Source: Sansalvadorimonas sp965221135 (GTDB taxonomy: Bacteria > Pseudomonadota > Gammaproteobacteria > Pseudomonadales > Endozoicomonadaceae). Taken from it: 64,000 nt of DNA. The translations under genes were made by a program, and so were the position numbers. Positions 10,312 to 21,559 of this stretch are shown here, one piece after another. The notes beneath the pieces are model-generated. The model was not told the DNA's origin. It did no database searches and was given only the letters and a program-made list of their open reading frames with translations. The stretch is taken from contig CBDCRZ010000121.1 in assembly GCA_965221135.1 (NCBI GenBank), forward strand, positions 1-64,000. The letters run 5' to 3'. Position 1 is the stretch's first letter. Each line of letters starts with the position of its first letter.

Positions 10312-10949
10312 GCCTTCTTCCCGGTCACGTCCTTCACATTAGCCAGCAGTGTCCCGAACTTGCCATAGTTCACCTTAACACCGTCATCCAGATTCAGTGC
10401 TATGCGCTGGCCGGTGTAGTGGCGGAGCTGTTCGTCGTATTTGCGCAGTTCCAGCTGCTGGATCTGGCGCAGGGTCAGTTCCTTTTCCATCTTCTTGCGG
10501 GCACTGGTTGAACTGGCGCTGGCGATGTTGTCCTGCAGCAGTTTAATCCGGCTCTCGTACTTGCCCAGCAAGGGCTGCACGTAATCCACACGCATTCGTG
10601 ACAGTGTACCCTCATTGTACCGGTGCAGGTAAACCAGGCGTATGTAGTCACCCAGTAACGGGGAGTATTTCACAGTCGCTGCCAGCACAGCCTGGGTTGC
10701 CAGCTCACGGCTGCCTTTGTGGACAAAGGACCAAAGTTCTTCATCCATAGCTTGCAGACGACCTCGGATTAATCCGGCCGCCGTTTGTGCACTGTTTGCT
10801 GTACGGCGCTGAAGAATGTTTTCTTCCATGATCTGCTGCTTCCACTCTGCAGCGGTTGGATTCTGAAGAAGCAGCCCGGCAATGATCCGGCTTTCAGGAA
10901 CAAGCAAAGAAGCTTTGGTGAAGTTGGCTGGGTAAACGTTGTTACTCAT
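10308..10949 (-). pseudogene. Chimera: BrxA (DUF1819) N-terminus fused in frame to PglX C-terminus
   Basis: A 213-residue frame. Residues 1 to about 120 (ANFTKASLLVPESRIIAGLL, ENILQRRT, ELATQAVLAATVKYSPLLGD) match BrxA/DUF1819, a BREX type 1 DNA-binding protein. From about YNEGTLSRMRVDYVQPLLGK onward, ending in LDDGVKVNYGKFGTLL, it matches the extreme C-terminus of the BREX methyltransferase PglX. The best explanation is a deletion from within brxA to the end of pglX that removed brxB, brxC and nearly all of pglX but kept frame. The start ATG at 10949 overlaps the XRE stop (ATGA). BREX cannot be functional here, though the chimera may be translated. Confidence 0.75.
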
Positions 10950-11185
10950 GCTTCGTTCTCCGCTGGCACTGAAACCTGCTGGAGAAGGTCTCCCGGCGTG
11001 CATTGGAAATACTTGCAGAGTGCACTGATCACTTCGGTATTGGTTTTATGACCGGGGACATTAGCGATACGGTTCAGAGTGGCGCGGCTAATCCCTGTCT
11101 CTTCAGAGACTTCGTTCAAGGTTATGCGGCGGCGTTCTGTGAACGACTTTTCGTCGAGCTTTTGTTTCAATAGAACCCGGATCAT
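10946..11185 (-). CDS. XRE/HipB-type regulator heading the BREX remnant operon
   Basis: A 79-residue helix-turn-helix protein. ITLNEVSEETGISRATLNRI is a textbook Cro/C1 helix-turn-helix, followed by ALCKYFQCTPGDLL typical of the XRE dimerisation tail. It is the first gene of the seven-gene minus-strand run and overlaps brxA by 4 bases. A perfect 18-bp palindromic arm pair lies 39 bases upstream, a likely autoregulatory operator. It would control the whole run. Confidence 0.8.
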   Translation of the reverse strand: MIRVLLKQKLDEKSFTERRRITLNEVSEETGISRATLNRIANVPGHKTNTEVISALCKYFQCTPGDLLQQVSVPAENEA

Positions 11186-11223
11186 AGATGCTCGAGCCTT
11201 AAGAATAGAATTCAGACATGCAT

Positions 11224-11265
11224 AAAAGAATAAAATGCATCATAAACGATGCATTTTATTCTTTT
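11224..11265. promoter_or_regulatory. Perfect 18-bp inverted repeat upstream of the XRE gene
   Basis: AAAAGAATAAAATGCATC (11224-11241) and its exact complement (11248-11265) flank a 6-base ATAAAC loop. The AT-rich arms, lack of a GC stem and position just upstream of a repressor gene favour an operator over a terminator, although it also lies past the stop of the minus-strand helicase gene. Confidence 0.6.
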
Positions 11266-11302
11266 GAGAGATGTGAAGGCAAGCAGAGTGACACTAAGCA
11301 GT

Positions 11303-14300
11303 TCAGCCCACCAGCTGCAAACGCCCATTACTGCTCTGCCCCAGAACGCCCTCTTTAAGCAGCTGAGCAATAACAGACAACATCTTTTCACGAATAGCCG
11401 CTGTCGCCCGCTTGAACCCGATCAATGTGAGCGTAGCGGCAATGCAATCATCCTCATCAATGGAGAAAGCACCCTTGACCGTGACAGTTATGGCCTTCTG
11501 CAATTCTGCGTCACTCACATACTCAAACTTGCGTTGGGTTTTATCCAATGCACTCCAGTCACGCAGAATGATGTCGTTCACGCCCGATGTCGTCACGAAT
11601 TCACCCGTCATTTTTGATCGGTCATCCTGAACGAGAGCAGTGATATGACGATCCACAATGCGCTTGATTCTGGCTCCTGCTCTGGTAAAGCCGGCTGCAT
11701 GAGTCAGGCGTGTAGACAACATGCTCAGATGAACCGGGCCTTCGACAGCAATAACTTTTTCAATCGCACTTATCAGCTGCGGGTCAGGGATATTCTCGAA
11801 GCTGCCGAAGCCTGAAAGGGTTAAGTCTTGTGCATCTGTCACTTCATAGCCTGGCAGGCCTGTCATCCCCTCTTCTGCAGGCTCTGCCCGCACAATGTCG
11901 ACTCTGGTTTTATCTGCCACGACTTTAGGCTGGATCGCCTGAGGCTGTTCTTCCAGGGTTTTGTAATAGGCTATTGATTGCTCAATCGCCTCTTTCATAC
12001 GGGTAATTTCACCAGGGGCATTGCGGAACCAGTCAGTGCTCCAGATACGATGAAAACGCCAACCCAGCCCTTCCAGTACAGCCTGTCGAATACGATCACG
12101 ATCCCGTGCCGATGCTGAACTGTGATAAGTGGCACCATCACACTCAACGGCCAGAATATAACGTCCGGGTTTCGCAGGGTCGCGTACAGAAAGATCAATA
12201 TAAAAGCCGTTACAGCCGACCTGAGGTTCCACCTGGTAACCCAGGTTTTCTATGGCACGATGGACATCTTCCTCAAAAGGCGAGTCTGCGCCCTTCCCTG
12301 TTTCTTTAGACTGCTCCAGTTCACCGGTTTCTGCATACTTGAGGAAGGCTTTGAAGGACTGAATACCCAACGGTGAATCCCCATTGGTTTTCAGGTCATC
12401 AGCAGTAAAGTTGCAGAATACTTCCATCGCCATCCGCGCCCGGGTAATCAGTACGTTCAAACGACGCTCGCCACCCACCTTGTTCAAAGGTCCGAAATTT
12501 TGACTGACATTACCCGCAGCGGTACGTCCGTAGCCGATACTGATGTAGATCACATCACGCTCATCACCCTGAACATTTTCAAGGTTCTTGATAAAGAACT
12601 CGTCACCCTCATGGTGATTGAAGAACTCTTCTACATCGAGGTTTTCCCGTCGCAGACGTTCAACCTCCAGCATAATGGCGTCCCGCTGGGCGGTACTGAA
12701 AGCCACAATACCCAAGGGACAGATTACCCTTGTGACGGGCATGCTCCATCACGGCTTCTGCAATTGCCAGGGCTTCCAGCTTGTTTGACCGACTTCCACC
12801 TCGGTCATACACGGTATCCAGCAGATTCATTTTCAAACCCGTCGCATAGGGATGAATACCAGGACTGGGGAAGACCATAAGTTTATTGCTATAAAACTCT
12901 GCATTCGAGACTGCAATCAGCGAATGATGGCGGCTACGGTAATGCCAGCGCAACATAGATTCCGGTGCACCTTTGGAGGACATAAGCCCCAAAATACTTT
13001 CTACATCGGCTGTGGCACTCTCATCAGCTTCATCCTCATCGAGTTCGACAGCTCTGCCAAAAAAGTTAGTGGGCGGCATTTGCTTGCTGTCACCGACCAC
13101 AATGACCTGTTTGGCTCTGGCAATAGCACCCAGGGCATCTGGCGCGGTGATCTGACTAGCCTCATCAAAAATCACCATATCAAATTCAACATGCCCTTGA
13201 GGCAGATACGTTGCTACCGACATGGGGCTCATCATAAACACCGGTTTGATCTGCTGAATGACACCACCGGCTTCTGACATCAGGCGACGAATAGCAATAT
13301 GCCGTCTTTTTTTATTCATCTCCCGGCGAACAACATCCATTTCGCCTGGTGCATTCTTGTTCGGTAAGGACTGATAAATATGGCTGACAAGGTTTTCCTT
13401 GGCATAGTCAAACAGTGAGGAATCAATCTCGGTGAATTCTTTCAACAGTCGTTCATGGGTCAATCGATCGAACTGTCGAATATCACTGTGTGTGTTGTAG
13501 GCTTCATTCACGAGACCGCTGTAATAGCTACTGTTCAGCGTGTGCAGCAAATCCCGTGGCGACTGCGCCCAGTCTTCACTCAGCCGCGCCAGATCATCCA
13601 GTTTCAACGCTTTCAACTCATCGTACAACTGATTGTATCGTGCAATATCGTACAATTTTTCTGTTTGTTGCCAGTCGGTTAGAAACTCTTCCATTTCTAC
13701 AAAATGGATTGATGAACATTCATAGAGAGAGTGTTCCTCAACAACATCAATTTTTTCCATAAGCTGGTGGATATGAGGTGTAAGCTCATTAACCAGTTTG
13801 GAGAGTTCATCCAGCTCTTGCTGCCAACCCGAAAGAGCGAATCCACCTTTATCTTCCTGAACCTGACCTTCCAGCTCTCTACCTTCAAGAAAGCGGGTAA
13901 TACCTTCAGGAACATCACCTTTACCAATGTCCTCATACAGCCGGATAAGCCAGTCTGAAAGCGTTTCAAGAACCTCCCAGTCAGAGTCTTCCTGTTGCCA
14001 CTGGGCTTGAAACAGTGTTTCACCCAACCCTTTCAGTTCCTGATAGGTTTTGTTCTTATCCTGAAATTCGAGCAAGTCATCAACATGACTCAGCCAATCG
14101 ACCGCTGAACCTTCAAGCCCGCTTTTGCAAAGCCCCTGATAAGCGGCTTTCGCACGCCGGTACTCCCCTGAGAATATGCGCCACCATTTATCCGCACGGC
14201 CAACAAGCCCTTGCCGAATGGAGAACACATCTGCATCCCATGCCTGGGAAATAAACCTTTGCTGATGTTTCTCTTTCACTCTGTGCATCATACCGCCAGC

Positions 14301-16073
14301 TTTCACCAGCTTACGGATAGCATCCCGGCGCTGCTGCCAGTCATCCGTCGTGAGTTTAAGACCCTGCAATTTTGGGGCATTTATGGCGCGAATGGCTGCT
14401 CTGTGCAGAACCTGAACCTGCGCAAGCGTTGTGGCTTCTGGCAGAGCCATTTCCGTCGCCAGTTTGCGGCTTTGGTCTGAAATCCTACCCAGTTCAAGTA
14501 AACAAACATTCGCCAGTTCTGTAATGCGTTGCTGTTCAACAGGTGACAACGATGTACGGGTTGAATCGAAAAAAGGATTGTTGACGGGTAACCCTTTCTC
14601 TTCGATATGAGCCGCCATCGAATCTACAATACGGTTGGCGGTTGCCAGGCTTTCCCTGTCCCAGCCGGACATGACTTGAAACGGGAGTTCCGGCAACACC
14701 GCACTCGTTTTTAGGGCTTTTATACGGAGCTGCTTCCCCAACGCCTGTATGTAGTTGTCGCCGGAGTTAAGAATCGGCTCTTTGATAGCAGCCACATAAC
14801 TGTTCAATTGCCCACGTACACTCTTCAAACGGGCGTATTCATGATCTCTTGAGGGTGTTTGTGGCTTGCCCTGCTCTAATGAAGCCTGCAGGGAATCCAG
14901 TACTGCTTTTTTAGTGCTTTTATGACTGTGCAGTTCAAGAACCGCATCGCCCAGATACGACTCATCCAGGCGTTGCTTGACGACCTCCAGCGCTGCCATC
15001 TTCTGGGCAACAAACAGAATCTTTCTCCCGCGAGCCAAGCCTTCAGAAATAATATTGGTAATGGTTTGGGATTTACCTGTTCCTGGTGGCCCCTGAATCA
15101 CCAGGTTGACACCTTCCATCGCTGAAATGATAGCCGCGGTCTGGCTGGAATCAGCATCCTTGACCAGTTGAAGAGCTTCAGGCTCTTCCACATGCTGATG
15201 ATTCTCAATACCCTCCACCCGCTCAGCATCACCGCCAAAACCGCCACCAAAAAGATTTTTTATAACACCATGATCGGCTGGAGATTTGTCACCCGGCCAA
15301 TGCTCAGGATCCAGATCGGTATACATCTGGAATTTACCAAACGAAAACAGACCCAAAGCCATATCGTCTGACTTAACTTCCCAGCGAGGCTGTTTTGCTA
15401 CAGCACCTTTCACCTGATTCAGATAAGTCGGGATATCAACATCATCACCCAGCTCCGGCAGCGCAACACGAAACTCGCCTTTTAACTTTGCGGCCAGTGC
15501 CAGATTTGAACCGGTATCGGCTTCGGTCCAGGCAATAGAGAAGGTTTCTTTCGCGGTACCACGACGTAACTCAACAGGAATCAGTACCAATGGGGCATAA
15601 CGAGCTGTTGAGGAGTTTTGATCTTCGTACCACTTCAAAAAACCCAGGGCCAAATACAGAACTTCAATGCCTTGTTCCTGTAATAACGTATGGGCTTCGT
15701 TCTCCAGCCTTAACAGCGTTGTGTCCAGTTTGTCTGAGTGCAAACTGGTTTGAAGCCAGGTGTCCGCATGACGCTCATCCCCACCATGCTCTTCAAGATA
15801 TTCCGCCAGTGGCGGTAACTTTTCTGCAGGTTCATCACCTTCTTCCAGCAGTGCAGCTTCACTCTTCTGTGCCTCATACACTTGGGGCACAGGAAGAAAA
15901 CGCATTGGTTTTTTCTGGCTAACCAGTATGTCGAAAACAGCCCCACTCAACTCATCCACCACCGAAAGCGTCTTGGCACCGGACCTGTAGTTCAGGAGAG
16001 GATTGCTGCGCAACCCCATGTCCAGGAGCTCCCTGCGGGCTAAATCAATCCGGTTTTCGATAGTTTTCTTCAT
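11303..16073 (-). pseudogene. COG1112-type helicase (DUF4011 / SF1 helicase / nuclease-like / DUF3320), one frameshift
   Basis: Two frames join into about 1,590 residues. The first has the DUF4011-like start (ARRELLDMGLRSNPLLNY), Walker A GPPGTGKSQT, FDEASQ, and DSKQMPP. The second continues at GIVAFSTAQRDAI, VQGDERDVIYISIGYG and NVLITRAR (SF1 motifs V and VI), then a PD-(D/E)XK-like domain (FYIDLSVRDPAKPG, LAVECDGATYHSS) of the MTES_1575 type and a DUF3320-like tail. The break is one extra C in CCC at 12711-12713. Similar giant helicases occur in phage-defence islands (for example Mokosh-type), so a defence role is plausible. ATG 16073 was preferred over GTG 16106 because homologous starts sit close to the LLD motif. 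Confidence 0.75.
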
Positions 16074-16106
16074 GGGCGGGATCTTAAATTCTCTATAGAA
16101 ATTCAC

Positions 16107-16361
16107 TGTCGTACAGATGATGAGATGTGACAGTGTCGCATAAGCGCTATTGGCTTATGATTTTGTGAGGTGCATGTTACGGAATAAAGTCAGGTGGCTC
16201 TATAGCAACAGAGCCTGAATAAATAGGTATCACAGCTGAAAAGAGCTGCCCTATACAGTGACAGTGCTTTCGATTAGCCTGCCGTTGATACTGTTGCTGC
16301 CTTGCTCAGGCACCCGCCCCTTATAGCGACATAACCCTGCGACAATGGAAGACTGCACGCG
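16107..16361. promoter_or_regulatory. Divergent promoter region with inverted repeats
   Basis: This gap separates two divergently transcribed large genes. It holds CATAAG...CTTATG (16139-16159), GGCTCT...AGAGCC (16196-16215) and CAGCT...AGCTG (16233-16248). These short arms could be operator sites for coordinated control of the pair. I could not place -10/-35 boxes with confidence. Confidence 0.35.
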
Positions 16362-18561
16362 GTGAATACAGAAAACTATTTCGACAAAAAATACCATGAT
16401 AATTTCGCACTGGGCTTAAGCCCCTTACGTGCTGCAGAATTGATGTGTCATTCCTTTCTCGATGGAAAACCAGCTAACCCAAAGCTCTCATCCACTGACA
16501 AGAGCAATCTGTTCTGGCATGCGGAGAGCCTGAAAAATAAAACCGACAGCAACCTATTCTTCTGAGCCGTTCGTGCTCGCCTTGGCGCAATATTTTGTTT
16601 ACGAAGAAGTCAGAAATCCATACCTTCTCGATCACATTGCTGAGCTGGCTCCGAACTCTATTATCAGAGCCGTTCGCTACTCTGGCATTGTTCTGAAGTC
16701 AGGCTCTTTAAAGTGGCAAGAATTAAGCGATATATCCCGTGACCAGAACGGTCGTTTTGACGAGATGTTAGCCATTTGCACATTCTTTCAAAAAGCCCAC
16801 AAAGATAGAGTCACTCTTGTAACATCAGCAAGGGAACCACTGAAATCACTCACTCCTCTGGAAATACTCAGCTACTGCAGCCTGTTTGCCTTTCAGCATT
16901 TGTTGGTTCCTTCCATCAACGTTGATGGAGACGAGGTCAAACAGGATACATCCTGGGAAACGCTCAGCAATATACTAACTCACACACTGAAGCACGCTTC
17001 TTCTGATGCTCTTAAACTCACGGAATCCAAACTGGGGCGCTCACTAAAACGCCATATGGCCGCGGTGATATTCCCATCACCGGAGCTAACACCAAAAGCC
17101 ATCAAGCTCTATCAGGGGTTTAGCCAGCTATTTTTTGCACAACTCGAACTCGACCGCTTTATTTCTGAATCTGTTAATGCATTTTGCTATGACGACAACT
17201 CACGTTACACATTAGTGAATGCCAGGCTGGAACTTGAAACCCTTAACCCACAAATCTCTGAAGACTGGGATGATGCCAACAACAAACTGCTAACTCTGCA
17301 GGGGTACTGGCTAAATCGAGGGATTGAAGAATTTACAGCCTCTCCAATGTCGCAGAAGATTATTGGATGCCCAGAGAATCACGAAGACAATGCCATGGCC
17401 GTGATCAGGGCTATGGGGACAAAACGGGAGCTGCAAGAAATATACGGACTGGGTGATACCATCACAACCGATAATGGCCTGCAGGTTGATACCTATCAGG
17501 CCCTGCTGGCCTCTTACCTGAATACGGAATTCTACAAAACAGCTTTTATTGCACCCTTCCAGCAATCCCTTGCCCAAGGTTCTAATTGGCAAGAAGCACT
17601 GACCAAGTTGGCTATGGATGGTTTGATCGATGGTATGCAGAATCGTTTCCCGCTCACCCATTCCACAGAGAAAGACAAAGCGAAAAACATTGTTGGCTGG
17701 ACCGTCAATGAGCAATCCCCCAGCGGCAACTTGAATGCCGCCAGAGCCATTCTGGATTTTTGGACGGTAGATTTAACAAAAACAGCAAAACAACTTATCA
17801 GTCAGCCACATCGACCACAGCCAAACCTGTATGAAAGATCCTTCTTCAAAATCGGGAATTTTTCCTTCCAGGCTCCCTGGCTTATCGCATTCCAGAACAA
17901 TTCAACGGCGGCCATCAACAACCTCCGCCGTATCGGCTCCCAAAGGCAGGAAGCCCACAGTGAAACGGCCCGTATTGAGCAGGTATTGGCAGAGGCGTTC
18001 AAAGCGCGTGGATTTCATGTGATGGTCGGTTTCCACCCAGAGAGAACAGAAACTTCCAATCCTGGCGAGATTGATCTGATCGCCCAGCTGGACAATCAGC
18101 TACTGGTCATAGAGGTGAAGTCATCCTATCTACGTAGCTCTGCTCGCGAGATATGGCAGTACAAAGTCCAAACGCTGCGTAAGGCTGGTGAACAGGCCAA
18201 TCGAAAAACAGAATCCGTTCGAGCTCTTCTCACCACACAACCTGAAGCCTTCAAGGCGCTGGGCATTCAATCTGTCGACAAACTCAATATTCACAGCTGG
18301 ATTGTTGATACCACCATCGAGCACGATCACGTGTACTTTTCCGGGGCTCTGAAAGTTTCCATACAGGAAGTTCTGATCGCTCTTCGGGATGATGCTCATC
18401 TTCTGGTTGGGTTACCCTATCAGCTACAAAAACACATGGAACCTGAAAGTTCGCCAAACGCTCATACGCCAAAGACTCTCTACCCTAAAGGCTTTTCTGC
18501 GAATGCATTTATAGAAACTATTTATGCTGACACGATTTGGGAAATGACCAGACAGAAATAA
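16362..18561 (+). pseudogene. Large PD-(D/E)XK nuclease-like protein, one frameshift
   Basis: The GTG at 16362 opens 67 codons ending DSNLFF. One surplus base near 16563 moves translation to the frame EPFVLALAQYFVYEEVRNPY, which then runs to 18561, about 732 residues in all. Near the C-terminus, RIEQVLAEAFKARGFHVMVG, GEIDLIAQ and LLVIEVKSSY make a restriction-endonuclease-fold core (E, then D and E-x-K). The rest is helical and I do not recognise it. Divergent from the helicase gene, so the two may form one defence unit. A shorter product from GTG 16573 retains the nuclease core. Confidence 0.6.
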
Positions 18562-18640
18562 TTTCAGCCTGCCCAGAGGATCTTTTTGTATGTTAATAAC
18601 TCTATTCACGGTCGTACGAAACGCACCTAAAAAAAATACT

Positions 18641-18782
18641 ATCTTTGCCTCCGTTCCCGCTACAAATAAGGGAATTGAGACACAACAAAGCCACTCGAAA
18701 GGTGGCCCTGTTCTGGCTTACGATATCGTATAGCCGGACGTTGGCGTGCTTGTAGGTCACATACACTGCCATTTTCCTTCTG
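18641..18782. repeat. Dispersed hairpin repeat, copy 1
   Basis: About 142 bases nearly identical to 46907-47047 and related to 44221-44347. It contains three short hairpins: GCCAC...GTGGC, the palindrome GGCTTACGATATCGTATAGCC without one base of symmetry (18715-18735), and GTGTA-type arms around GGTCACA. No protein-coding pattern is shared among copies. It may be a MITE, REP-like sequence or small structured RNA. Confidence 0.75.
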
Positions 18783-19029
18783 AAGACCTTCTTCCTCATT
18801 ATCCCTATACCCTGTAACGCCCCTGTCTACGGCGGGTTCTGGCGGACTGCCCTGATTTTCATCTCCTCCATACAAAACCAGCATTTTTGGTGATTTTGCC
18901 CGTACTGAGCACTTTGGCTCTGAATTTGGGAGGTAAGAGGAAAATCGCACCCCCGTTTTTTGGTTTATAGATCAGATGGTTACAAACCATATAGACGACA
19001 GTGTTTGCTGGTTGGTTTTGAGAGAATGG
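18783..19029. other. Non-coding stretch
   Basis: No coding pattern with codon bias or motifs was found on either strand between the hairpin repeat and the 72-bp repeat; the frames present are short and unsupported. Confidence 0.4.
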
Positions 19030-19101
19030 CCAAGCATGGGGGAAATAAGCGTCCTATTTTTCGGCTTCGCCAGAGAAATCCAATAAGAATTAAATGAACC
19101 T
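19030..19101 (-). repeat. 72-bp repeat, copy 1 (inverted relative to 52870-52941)
   Basis: Its reverse complement matches 52870-52941 at 68 of 72 positions. It directly precedes IS1-family debris here, so it may be an end or flank of that element, or an independent small mobile sequence. Confidence 0.8.
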
Positions 19102-19109
19102 TCCCCCTT

Positions 19110-19390
19110 TATTTGTTTATTCTGATGAAGAGCTGGTGCTGATCTGCCAGATGGACGAACAGTGGTCTTTCGTAGGCATAAAAAAGGAACCTGTGATGGC
19201 TCTTTTATGCTTAAGGGCCTCGGTACCGATGACTGGAAAACCTATGGAACTGAATGGCCAAGCGATTCCCACATTGTCAGCATGAAGCTGGCTTAACCGC
19301 AAGACCATTTATTTCTCCCGCTTCGAGGAGTTCCATGGCAAGGTCGTTGGTGATTCCATCAAGAATGGAGGCTGTAATTCAACCTGTTTA
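19110..19390 (+). pseudogene. IS1-family transposase debris
   Basis: Fragments in several frames line up with the order of an IS1 transposase: EELVLICQMDEQWSFVGIKK (compare 'EMDEQWGYVGAK' of IS1), then KGLGTDDWKTYGTEWP near 19220, and LNRKTIYFSRFEEFHGKVVG near 19292 (compare '[20 protein letters not shown]'). The middle is missing and frames shift twice. Not functional. Confidence 0.6.
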
Positions 19391-19489
19391 AAACGCCATC
19401 CCTGTTACCGATTCAAACACTCCTGTTATTAAAACTGTCAGAAACAGAACCTTATCCACTCGGAGAGCTCCAAACTCTACGGATAATCT

Positions 19490-21040
19490 TTGCAATCAGG
19501 AATGCCAAACTTCATGAATGCCTCATTCAATCTCCTACCTGCGGCCACACCATGCAATGGGCCTACGATCGGCTGTAGTCATCAATATGAAACTTGCACT
19601 TCTAGGAGTCCGGCTTGCAAAGATGATCGTGCAAGTGGTGAGGTTCCGAAGGGTAAGTTAAGCCAAGGTACTTCTTCCAGCTTTTCATATCGAAGCTGTG
19701 AGCAAGCCATCCCAGAAAGTTTCATTCAGCGAGAAGCCTTAGACTTATTGAAAAATCAACTATCAAAAGACTGGGTTAAAGTTGCTACCACTCTTGACTT
19801 CCCCCTCAATACAATACAATCAATCCATGACAGGTTTATTGGATGCGATGAAAGCAAACATCTTGAACTAAGATACACCGAGCCTGGCTATGTTGAATTA
19901 ACAGTACACCTTGTTGAGCTTGCTAAAGAAAACGGTCACTCTTTTGATTCAATCATCCAGGCGATAAAACAAGTTATCGGAACGAATAGATTTTTTGGTA
20001 AGACTGCGTTCCTATTGTCAGATTTACTTGTTGAGGCTAATAACATCCACTCAGGCCAACTTTCTGCTAGTTATGATCTATCGAGCAAAGAAAAGTGGGA
20101 GTCGTATATATTCCTTATCTGGGTAAAAAACCCAGATGACCCAAACGCTGACGCTTTACCAAACACACCTGACCGACCAGTACAACAGAAGGCTATTGAC
20201 TGGGCAAGATGCAATCCAAATAAACTCGTTGTGCTCTGGTATAGCTCTACTCCGTTGAACTACGGTAACGGAGGAGGCATTGAAAGAATAAAAGACTATA
20301 GACAATCTATATATGAAATTGGTTTAAATAATCTTCTGGTTCTTGATGTGGATCATGTCGAGTGGTCGCCTTCTATTGAGCCGTCCTTTCCTTACGACCA
20401 ATTACTCACGTTTCAGGATTGTCTGTTACAGACCAGAAGAAAATTCTGCCCAGCTTTTAGTCACGTCATAGATAATCTTAGGATTTCACTTTTGTCTCAA
20501 GGTTCTTCTGCAATCACTTCTGCCTCACTTAAAGGAGAAATAAATTTAAAGCAGGAAAAAATACCAAGGCGTGGAGCATGTTTTGATATAGATTACATCC
20601 CAATCATGTTTAAAACATATCAACACCCCTATAAACCGCTATGCCGCGATGGATCATTTGATAGGCCGCATTACAGGGATGGAGTAAAGAGGATCCAAGA
20701 TTCTAATGCTATTACTTGCAGCATGCTCGCTGCCACAAATGAAAAAACACCTATTCTTACAGATCAATTTTTGCGACTATTAACCTTTACTGCTTTAACT
20801 CAAATAGGAGAAGAGAAACCTTATTTGTGCAGTACTACCCATACATTTCGCATGACCGATGTTCTTTATACACACTCAGGGAAAATGACGAGTTGGAATA
20901 GAGAAAATACGCTTCAAACATGTGATACCAGCGGTAAAAACTCCACTTTAATGATACATAAACAAAAAATGCCAGAGTATTTAGCCCGCTATCGTACTTC
21001 TCAGGAGTCTCACAATGACCCCATGCTTCCCGAGGTCTGA
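19490..21040 (+). CDS. Effector candidate: death-domain-like region plus GT44-like glycosyltransferase domain
   Basis: A 516-residue protein. Residues about 82-125 (ALDLLKNQLSKDWVKVATTL followed by NTIQSIHDRF) have the spacing of a death-fold helix bundle (W..va..L....I..I). Residues about 205-275 read YIFLIWVKNP ... IDWARCNPNKLVVLWYSSTP, like the N-terminal strand and W-NP-LWy of TcdA/TcdB and OCH1-type sugar transferases. RGACFDIDYIP near 363 fits their DxD motif (GGxYLDVDxLP). A late SW follows. If right, it would transfer sugar to a host protein. No secretion signal is visible. Start uncertain: the first 60 residues look unstructured. Both domain calls are by eye. Confidence 0.5.
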   Translation: MQSGMPNFMNASFNLLPAATPCNGPTIGCSHQYETCTSRSPACKDDRASGEVPKGKLSQGTSSSFSYRSCEQAIPESFIQREALDLLKNQLSKDWVKVATTLDFPLNTIQSIHDRFIGCDESKHLELRYTEPGYVELTVHLVELAKENGHSFDSIIQAIKQVIGTNRFFGKTAFLLSDLLVEANNIHSGQLSASYDLSSKEKWESYIFLIWVKNPDDPNADALPNTPDRPVQQKAIDWARCNPNKLVVLWYSSTPLNYGNGGGIERIKDYRQSIYEIGLNNLLVLDVDHVEWSPSIEPSFPYDQLLTFQDCLLQTRRKFCPAFSHVIDNLRISLLSQGSSAITSASLKGEINLKQEKIPRRGACFDIDYIPIMFKTYQHPYKPLCRDGSFDRPHYRDGVKRIQDSNAITCSMLAATNEKTPILTDQFLRLLTFTALTQIGEEKPYLCSTTHTFRMTDVLYTHSGKMTSWNRENTLQTCDTSGKNSTLMIHKQKMPEYLARYRTSQESHNDPMLPEV

Positions 21041-21139
21041 AAGCCAGTCTGGCAAATTGAAGAATTTCGAGACTCAAAAGCTTCTCGCTTTGGATTTCAG
21101 GATAACGTTCAAGGCCGCAAGAAACCAGCCAGACACCAG

Positions 21140-21559
21140 CTAGTTTTGGACTATATTTAATCTATCTATTTGCTTTCCCCACTCCAATGAAAACCCACCC
21201 TTCACCACAACCCAAGTCAAAGGCCACTTCCCCCGCCGCAACAGAATATCCACCTGAATCTCCGGTGCCAGTGTCGTCAACCGCAGAATCTTGGAAAGAT
21301 CACTCTTATCCACCTTTTCCATACGCGCCAACTCCTGAATACTGGTGGCTTCCCCCTTCAATAGTTTCCGCTCCCAGCGGTGTGCCTTGACCAGGCTGGT
21401 ACGCAAGGTTTCATCGATAATGGGTTTGGTGATGGCTGTTCGAGAATGAATCCGTCACTGCCCTTTGGCTTTGATCCAGCGGATAGGTATGCGCACCTCA
21501 ATCGTGCCATTCTGCTGGTGGACGGTCAGGGTTTTCTCGCCGGTGCTTTTTATAGGCAT
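21140..21559 (-). pseudogene. Small HTH/ParB-like phage protein, broken
   Basis: Starting at ATG 21559 the frame reads to a stop after IPIRWIKAKGQ near 21456, then a second frame carries TSLVKAHRWERKLLKGEATS and KSDLSKILRLTTLAPEIQVD. It is the counterpart of the intact gene at 51108-51533 (RIPVRWHKRKGK, AHRWQRKVL, VDKSTLSKTMRLTALAPDIQ). It is the third gene of a recombinase module. Confidence 0.7.

Noticed and set aside
10308..10949. Intact brxA
   Set aside because: Length is right but the last ~90 residues match PglX and not DUF1819.
18660..18950. 96-codon minus-strand frame
   Set aside because: Overlaps the hairpin repeat and has no coding pattern shared by other copies.
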